Assembly (NCBI GenBank): GCA_023438785.1
Contig: JAEXQJ010000236.1
Location: forward strand, 1-28,416
Source of the DNA: Pseudomonadota bacterium
GTDB lineage: Bacteria > Myxococcota_A > Polyangia > Fen-1088
Direction: 5' to 3'
DNA length: 28,416 nucleotides
The number at the start of each line of letters is the position of its first letter. Positions within the stretch are counted from its first letter, which is position 1. The notes under the pieces were generated by a model that was not told the DNA's origin, did not search any database, and saw only the letters and a list, made by a program, of their open reading frames with translations. The position numbers and the translations under genes are program-made. Positions 24,152 to 28,416 of this stretch are shown in pieces.

Positions 24152-24337
24152 TCACTCCGAACCGCCAGCCAGACAGCGAGCCACGATGCTTTCGAGGGTC
24201 TTCCGCCGCGTCTTGAGCAGCTTCTTAAACTCGGCGTGATCGGTGTGGCTGATCTCCATATCCAGCGTGGCCAGATAGCCCTGAAGGACTCGCACCACCA
24301 ACTCCAGCTCCTCGCGCGACAAATCCAACTGAGCCAT
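24152..24337 (-). CDS. Conserved small protein, 61 residues
   Basis: A short acidic-basic helical protein (MAQLDLSREELELVV..., YLATLDMEISHTDHAEF, KTRRKTLESIVARCL). Its pattern resembles small proteins common in many bacteria that read LxxEExxLLxxVLxxYLxxLxxEIxxTDxxxF, whose function is unknown to me. The ATG at 24337 has a strong GGGGGAGG ribosome site five bases away, so it was preferred over an ATG at 24355. It lies between the large hybrid kinase (131 bases upstream) and the radical SAM gene. It has one Cys and no leader/core layout, so it is unlikely to be a modified peptide precursor. Confidence 0.8.
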   Translation of the reverse strand: MAQLDLSREELELVVRVLQGYLATLDMEISHTDHAEFKKLLKTRRKTLESIVARCLAGGSE

Positions 24338-24468
24338 CCTCGCCTCCCCCTTCATTGTGGCGCTGGCCGAAGCGCGCCGCTGCCCCGGCCACGGGCGCAG
24401 AATCGGCGGCGGGGCTGGACGAGATCGGGCGGTTCGGATCGTTGGAACGAAGCGAGCACGCATGGCTT

Positions 24469-27300
24469 TCAGGTGGAGGCAAGCAGCTCGGAGAGCGTCT
24501 CCATGTGTGGCGGTTTGGCCATGTGGCGGTGAAAGCCAGCCGCCGAGGCACGAGCCAAGTCCTCGGGTGCGGCGTACCCGCTCAGCGCCACCAGGAAGGC
24601 TTGGCGAAGCTGCTCGTCGGCGCGGAATGCGCGAGCCACGTCGTAGCCGTCCATGCCGGGCAGGCCGATGTCGCACAGGACCACCTCGGGACGAAACCGC
24701 CGGGCCTCCGCCAAACCATCCGGCCCGTTGTGGGCCACAGCCACTTCGTGCTGCTCCATTTCCAGGACCGCGCGCAGACTCTCGGCTGAATCCAGGTTGT
24801 CTTCGATAATGAGCACCCGGCGCCGGGTCGAGGGCAAAGCCACCATGGGCACAACCACCGGCGCGGCGGTCTCGTGCAGCGGGAGCTCCACCGTGAATTG
24901 GGAGCCGTGGCCCAGCCCCGCACTGTGCGCGTGCACAGCGCCGCCGTGCATCTCCAGCAGGCTCTTGACCAGCGAGAGGCCCAGCCCCAGCCCGCCGCTG
25001 GAGCGATCCAGGGTCTGCTCCGCTTGCGCGAAGGGCACGAAGAGGGACGACATCGTGGTGGCCGACATGCCCACGCCATCATCTTCGACGCACACCCGGG
25101 CCTGTCCCTCCGCCACACTCAGAACCACTCGCGTCCGCCCGCCGGCCATGCTGAACTTGGCCGCGTTATGCAGCAGATTGCCCACCACCTGGGTCAGTCG
25201 CGTTCGATCGCCGCGCACCCTGAGCGCCTGGGGCCACAGCCGCACCTCCAGCGCCAGGCCCGCGTGTTCGAAGAGGAAGCGATTGTCGTCGGCCGCGCGC
25301 TGAACGACTTCGTTCAGGTCCAACGCTTCGAGGTTCAGGGAGATCTTGTTTCTCGTAATACGCGTGACGTCCAGCAGGTCACCGACCAGGCGGCTCAGTT
25401 GCTCCACCTGACGGGCGATGACCTGGCCGGCTCGGCTGGCCACCTCGCTGCCGGGCTCGGCACGTTCGAGGACGCGCAGGCTGTTGGTGATGGGCGCCAG
25501 GGGGTTGCGCAACTCGTGCGACAGCACGGCCAGGAACTCGTTCTTGCGCCTGTCCGCCTCAAGCAAACGCGCATTGGCCTCGCATAGTTCACGCCTGGCC
25601 TGCATCCGCTGAAAGGCCGTGGCCACCTGGTCGGCAACCACGTTCATCACCTCCACTTCCTCGCGCGCGAAGGGCCGTGCGGTTCGCCGCGCAAAAGACA
25701 ACGCCCCCAGGCAGCGCGTCTGCCCCATGAGTCGGTGGCAGCAGCAAACCTGGATGCCCGCCGCGCGCAGGCCCGCGTGGCCCTCGCACGAGAGGGGCAC
25801 GGGCGTGGCGAACATCTCTTGGCGGCCATGGCGCAGGCAGGCGCACTGCGCTTCATCGATTTGGCCGAGGCGTTGTGCCTGTTCTTGAGAGAGCCCGGCC
25901 CAGGCCTTGAGTCGCAGACGATTCGTGCCGGGCTCGACCAGGGAGTTGAAGAAGGCCTGGCAATCCAGACGTTCCATGACCTCGCGACACAAATCGGGGA
26001 GCACGTCTTGCGGATCCGGTGAGGCCAGCAGCCGAGCGGCGGTTCGCGAGAGCAACGCCAGGCGGCTCTCGCTCCGCCGGAGCACGTCCTCGGCCCTCCG
26101 CCGCTCGCTCACGTCGCGCAGGATCATCTGCCCCGCTCGGCCCGCCCCGAACATCACGGAGCTGCCGGTGGCCTCCACGTGGATGACGGTTCCATCCCCA
26201 CGGAGCAGGCGCAATTCATAGGCAGGCAACCCGCCGCCTTCGTCCAAGTGGCGCATGCGGGCCGCGCACATGGCCCGATCCTCCACGTGAACCAAGTCCA
26301 GGATCTCGCGCCCGAGCACATCGGCCGCCCGACCTGAGCACAGCCGCAGGGCCGCGCTGTTGGCGTATACGATTCGGCCGTCCTGGTGAACAATGATGGC
26401 GTCCGGGGAGGAATCGACCATGACACGATAGCGGTGTTCCGCCTCACGAAGCGAAGCGTCGTCGAGCAGAACCACGGCCAGGGATTCGCGCACGCCCACC
26501 GCGGCCGCCACCAACAGGTAGAGCCCAGCCATCACCTGAATTCCGCGCCCCAGCCAGTTGACCACCGAGCCCAAACGGGTCTGGAGCAGCAACGCCAAGA
26601 ACCCGACGGCCGCCAAGGCCAGGGCCAGGCTGTACCAGCGGCGGAAGGGCGAGCTGTGCAAGGCCGGGCGACCTGCCAACAGAGCGGCAGCCAGGGCGAA
26701 CATGAGCACGGTCGACGCGAGCACGACCTGGCGAATGGGAGTGCCGCCCTCGCCCTCCACGAAAAAAGCGGGCAGAAGACCCGCGCGCGCGCCCCACACG
26801 ATCAGGGCGATAGCAGTGAAGACCGCGACGTACCACAGGGCCGCTGTCCAGACCCGCCTTCGCACCGGACATCGCCGTCGGGTGGAGACGACGACTCCGG
26901 CCAGGTGACAGGCACCGGAAAGCCAGGCGAGCCTGTTGTGCAGCCCGACGATGCGGTTCGGATCATCATGCCCCACGAGCACGGCCACGAGGCCAGTGCA
27001 ACTCCAGAAGAGGGCCCCACAACCCAGCCACAGCGCGCCCATTGAGCCGCTCAAGCGAAAACTGGCCGCCGCCAGATGGACGACCAGTAGGCCTGCAAGC
27101 AAGGAGACCACCTGCAGGGCCATGAGCAGGGACATCGACTCGCGACGTGGCCCGGGACCGAGAGCCCAGCTCACCAGCACCGCCGCGAAGGCCAGCACGA
27201 CCGGCAGAGCCGCCCAGCCCAGCCGCGGCAGGGACGGGGCCGCGGGCGACGGCTTGTGCCACTCCCGGCGAACTTCCGCATCCTGTTCTGGACCAGCCAT
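24469..27300 (-). CDS. Multi-TM PAS-GAF hybrid histidine kinase with receiver
   Basis: A 943-residue membrane sensor kinase. Residues 28-270 contain about seven or eight hydrophobic helices in a MASE-like sensor. A PAS domain (about 288-400) is followed by a GAF domain (about 412-565). The GAF domain is rich in Cys: QCACLRHG at 485-492, Cys505, the triple Cys at 519-521, and Cys530. The phosphoacceptor is His595 in LAVLSHELRNPLAP. The ATPase domain has VVGNLLHNAAKFS, EDDGVGMS and GGLGLGLSLVKS. The C-terminal receiver (828-943) holds IIEDN, the phosphoacceptor Asp877 in LCDIGLPGMDG, and Lys929. Its kinase-receiver half closely resembles the other hybrid kinase in this window. The ATG at 27300 has AGAGGTG upstream; a longer start at 27336 is possible. 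Ligand and partner are unknown. Confidence 0.92.
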   Translation of the reverse strand: MAGPEQDAEVRREWHKPSPAAPSLPRLGWAALPVVLAFAAVLVSWALGPGPRRESMSLLMALQVVSLLAGLLVVHLAAASFRLSGSMGALWLGCGALFWSCTGLVAVLVGHDDPNRIVGLHNRLAWLSGACHLAGVVVSTRRRCPVRRRVWTAALWYVAVFTAIALIVWGARAGLLPAFFVEGEGGTPIRQVVLASTVLMFALAAALLAGRPALHSSPFRRWYSLALALAAVGFLALLLQTRLGSVVNWLGRGIQVMAGLYLLVAAAVGVRESLAVVLLDDASLREAEHRYRVMVDSSPDAIIVHQDGRIVYANSAALRLCSGRAADVLGREILDLVHVEDRAMCAARMRHLDEGGGLPAYELRLLRGDGTVIHVEATGSSVMFGAGRAGQMILRDVSERRRAEDVLRRSESRLALLSRTAARLLASPDPQDVLPDLCREVMERLDCQAFFNSLVEPGTNRLRLKAWAGLSQEQAQRLGQIDEAQCACLRHGRQEMFATPVPLSCEGHAGLRAAGIQVCCCHRLMGQTRCLGALSFARRTARPFAREEVEVMNVVADQVATAFQRMQARRELCEANARLLEADRRKNEFLAVLSHELRNPLAPITNSLRVLERAEPGSEVASRAGQVIARQVEQLSRLVGDLLDVTRITRNKISLNLEALDLNEVVQRAADDNRFLFEHAGLALEVRLWPQALRVRGDRTRLTQVVGNLLHNAAKFSMAGGRTRVVLSVAEGQARVCVEDDGVGMSATTMSSLFVPFAQAEQTLDRSSGGLGLGLSLVKSLLEMHGGAVHAHSAGLGHGSQFTVELPLHETAAPVVVPMVALPSTRRRVLIIEDNLDSAESLRAVLEMEQHEVAVAHNGPDGLAEARRFRPEVVLCDIGLPGMDGYDVARAFRADEQLRQAFLVALSGYAAPEDLARASAAGFHRHMAKPPHMETLSELLAST

Positions 27301-27413
27301 GACCACCTCTTCGTCCCTGGCTCCGCAGGCCCGCACGACGCCCCGGATGCGCCACCTCTAGCACGGCATGGGTCGGGCTGTCTGCCGCTGCTCAGCCGCG
27401 CCGATCTCGATCG

Positions 27414-27449
27414 AAAAAGGGCCCAGTCGGGACACCCCGGCTGGGCCCT
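27414..27449 (-). terminator. Rho-independent terminator for esterase gene
   Basis: A 14-base-pair GC-rich stem (AGGGCCCAG plus TCGGG, pairing with CCCGG plus CTGGGCCCT, one G-T pair) with a four-base loop is followed on the minus strand by a T-run. It starts 19 bases after the esterase stop, exactly where a terminator is expected. Confidence 0.88.
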
Positions 27450-27467
27450 CTTGTGATCAGGTGTGGA

Positions 27468-28416
27468 TCAGAACTGCTTGATGAAGTCCCACGTCTTCTG
27501 CGGCACCCAGGTCTTCGCCTCCCCGCCCGGCGATGGCGTGTGATCGCCGACGAACAGACACCCGGCCGTGGGGTAGCCGGCCGAGCAGCCCGAATACTGG
27601 AAGCAGGAGGGCGTCATTCCCGAGCTGTCGGTCGGCGAGGGCATGGCCAAGGTCTTGGCGTCCGAGCACCCGTTGACCCCCGCGTAGTCCTGGAGTTGGG
27701 GGACGCCGTAGCCCGGGTACGTGCACACCTTGTCGTTGATCCCGTGGGTCATGAAGTAGGCAACGGGCTTGCGGTTGCTCTTGTCGCAACCGCTCATGGC
27801 CCCACCCGAATGGACGGCCACGCCGCGGAAGACGTCGCCCATCGAGCACGCGACGGAATACGACATCGAACCGCCCATGCTGAAGCCCTCGGCAAAGACA
27901 CGACTGGTGTCGATGCACAGCTTACTCTCGACCTCCTTCACGAGCGCACGCGAGAATGCGACGTCCTGACCGTTGGTGTTGGCCCACCCCAGGCCCGAAC
28001 CAGCCGGCAGGCCCACGGGGGCCACGAATATGGTGCTCCCCTGCGACAGCTTCCAGAGGCCGTAGTACTCGTAGTTCGTCCCGGCCGAGCCGTTGGCCAC
28101 GCCCTGGGCAGTTCCGTTCAGGCAGTGATACGAAACGATGAAGCGATAGGGATGGTTGGGATCGTAGTTGTCCGGGATCCGGAGGATGTACGAGCGATTC
28201 GCGGGGTTCGAGGCCGGAACGTTGATCGTGAAGGTGCCGTTCTTGGGCCAAGTCGTGGCGCCGCAACCAGCGCTCTTGACGGCGTCGCCAGGCCCCGAGC
28301 CACCGCCACCAGCCGCGCCGCCGGCGCCGCCGCCCGCCCCGCCCGAGCCGCCCGAGCTACCGGCCGTGCCGGAACCGCCCGAGCCACCCGCCCCGGCTGC
28401 GCCACCTGAACCAGCC
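27468..28416 (-). CDS. Secreted CE1/PHB-depolymerase-like esterase (partial)
   Basis: The 5' end runs off the right edge, so signal peptide and start are not seen. The visible part begins with a Gly/Ser/Ala-rich linker (28283-28416), like the one in the GH9 cellulase. The alpha/beta hydrolase domain begins GCGATTWPKNGTF and SYILRIPDNYDPNHPYRFIV, a pattern shared by LpqC-type polyhydroxybutyrate depolymerases, feruloyl esterases and acetylxylan esterases of family CE1. The nucleophile Ser lies in FAEGFSMGGSMSY, and a likely His in GDHTPSPGG near the C-terminus; an Asp in HGINDKVCTYPGYG may complete the triad. Several Cys suggest disulfides. With GH9 and GH8 genes in the window, removal of side groups from plant polysaccharide is a reasonable but unproven role. 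A strong terminator follows. Confidence 0.88.
   Translation of the reverse strand, partial: AGSGGAAGAGGSGGSGTAGSSGGSGGAGGGAGGAAGGGGSGPGDAVKSAGCGATTWPKNGTFTINVPASNPANRSYILRIPDNYDPNHPYRFIVSYHCLNGTAQGVANGSAGTNYEYYGLWKLSQGSTIFVAPVGLPAGSGLGWANTNGQDVAFSRALVKEVESKLCIDTSRVFAEGFSMGGSMSYSVACSMGDVFRGVAVHSGGAMSGCDKSNRKPVAYFMTHGINDKVCTYPGYGVPQLQDYAGVNGCSDAKTLAMPSPTDSSGMTPSCFQYSGCSAGYPTAGCLFVGDHTPSPGGEAKTWVPQKTWDFIKQF

Noticed and set aside
24152..24337. Small protein gene beside a radical SAM gene as a RiPP precursor.
   Set aside because: The protein is a uniformly helical, conserved small protein with no leader-core boundary or repeated Cys/Ser/Thr/Tyr core, and 242 bases separate the genes.
27453..28409. 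Plus-strand open frame of 318 codons at the right edge.
   Set aside because: It is antisense to the esterase; the C-terminal Ala/Arg/Gly run is the complement of the esterase linker.
1..28416. CRISPR arrays, tRNA or rRNA genes, transposases and phage genes.
   Set aside because: No spaced direct repeats, tRNA T-loop signatures in a cloverleaf context, or mobile-element proteins were found by reading; a covariance-model search would settle small RNAs.

Overview
The window is very GC-rich DNA. Genes are dense, third codon positions are mostly G or C, and long open frames run antisense to real genes. Several exported proteins carry Gly/Ser/Ala-rich or Asp/Gly-rich linkers directly after a lipoprotein signal. 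Together with many hybrid kinases and HDOD proteins and an ECF sigma operon, this points to a myxobacterium-like member of the Myxococcota (Polyangia type), probably a soil polysaccharide degrader. That placement is inferred from style and content, because no rRNA or other phylogenetic marker is present.

Layout. 96-3253: a secreted CBM6-GH9 cellulase (minus strand), divergent from a Cys-rich exported protein. 3256-7298: a minus-strand housekeeping run with a CoaD-CoaE fusion, tryptophanyl-tRNA synthetase and an NADP-GAPDH-like aldehyde dehydrogenase. 7543-11917: a plus-strand signalling run with a DUF4118/PAS hybrid histidine kinase and two HDOD proteins, the second with a PilZ-like tail. 11953-14703 (minus): a LigD-like protein with phosphoesterase and polymerase modules but no ligase, then aspartate-semialdehyde dehydrogenase. 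14820-19610 (plus): an exported barrel-like protein, an ECF sigma factor, a one-TM protein, a GH8 lipoprotein and a metallophosphatase lipoprotein. The middle three overlap at their start/stop codons, so this is a convincing operon.

19694-21399 is a patchy region. It holds a remnant of a CE2/SGNH carbohydrate esterase, a double-receiver regulator with a STAS-like tail, and a C-terminal fragment of serine acetyltransferase. 21410-28416 (minus) holds a Cys-rich lipoprotein with an Asp-rich repeat, a radical SAM/SPASM-like enzyme, a conserved 61-residue protein, a large PAS-GAF hybrid kinase, and a secreted CE1/PHB-depolymerase-like esterase that runs off the right edge. A clear intrinsic terminator follows the esterase gene.

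The recurring theme is plant-polymer breakdown: GH9, GH8, a CE1-like esterase and a dead CE2-like esterase. The candidate system most worth following is the ECF sigma / membrane protein / GH8 operon, which could link a cell-surface glycan signal to transcription. The most distinctive single proteins are the CoaD-CoaE fusion and the ligase-less LigD. No tRNA, rRNA, CRISPR array, transposase or phage gene was seen. No gene-free stretch exceeds 300 bases; the largest gaps (7299-7542, 9496-9733 and 23910-24151) are each about 240 bases.
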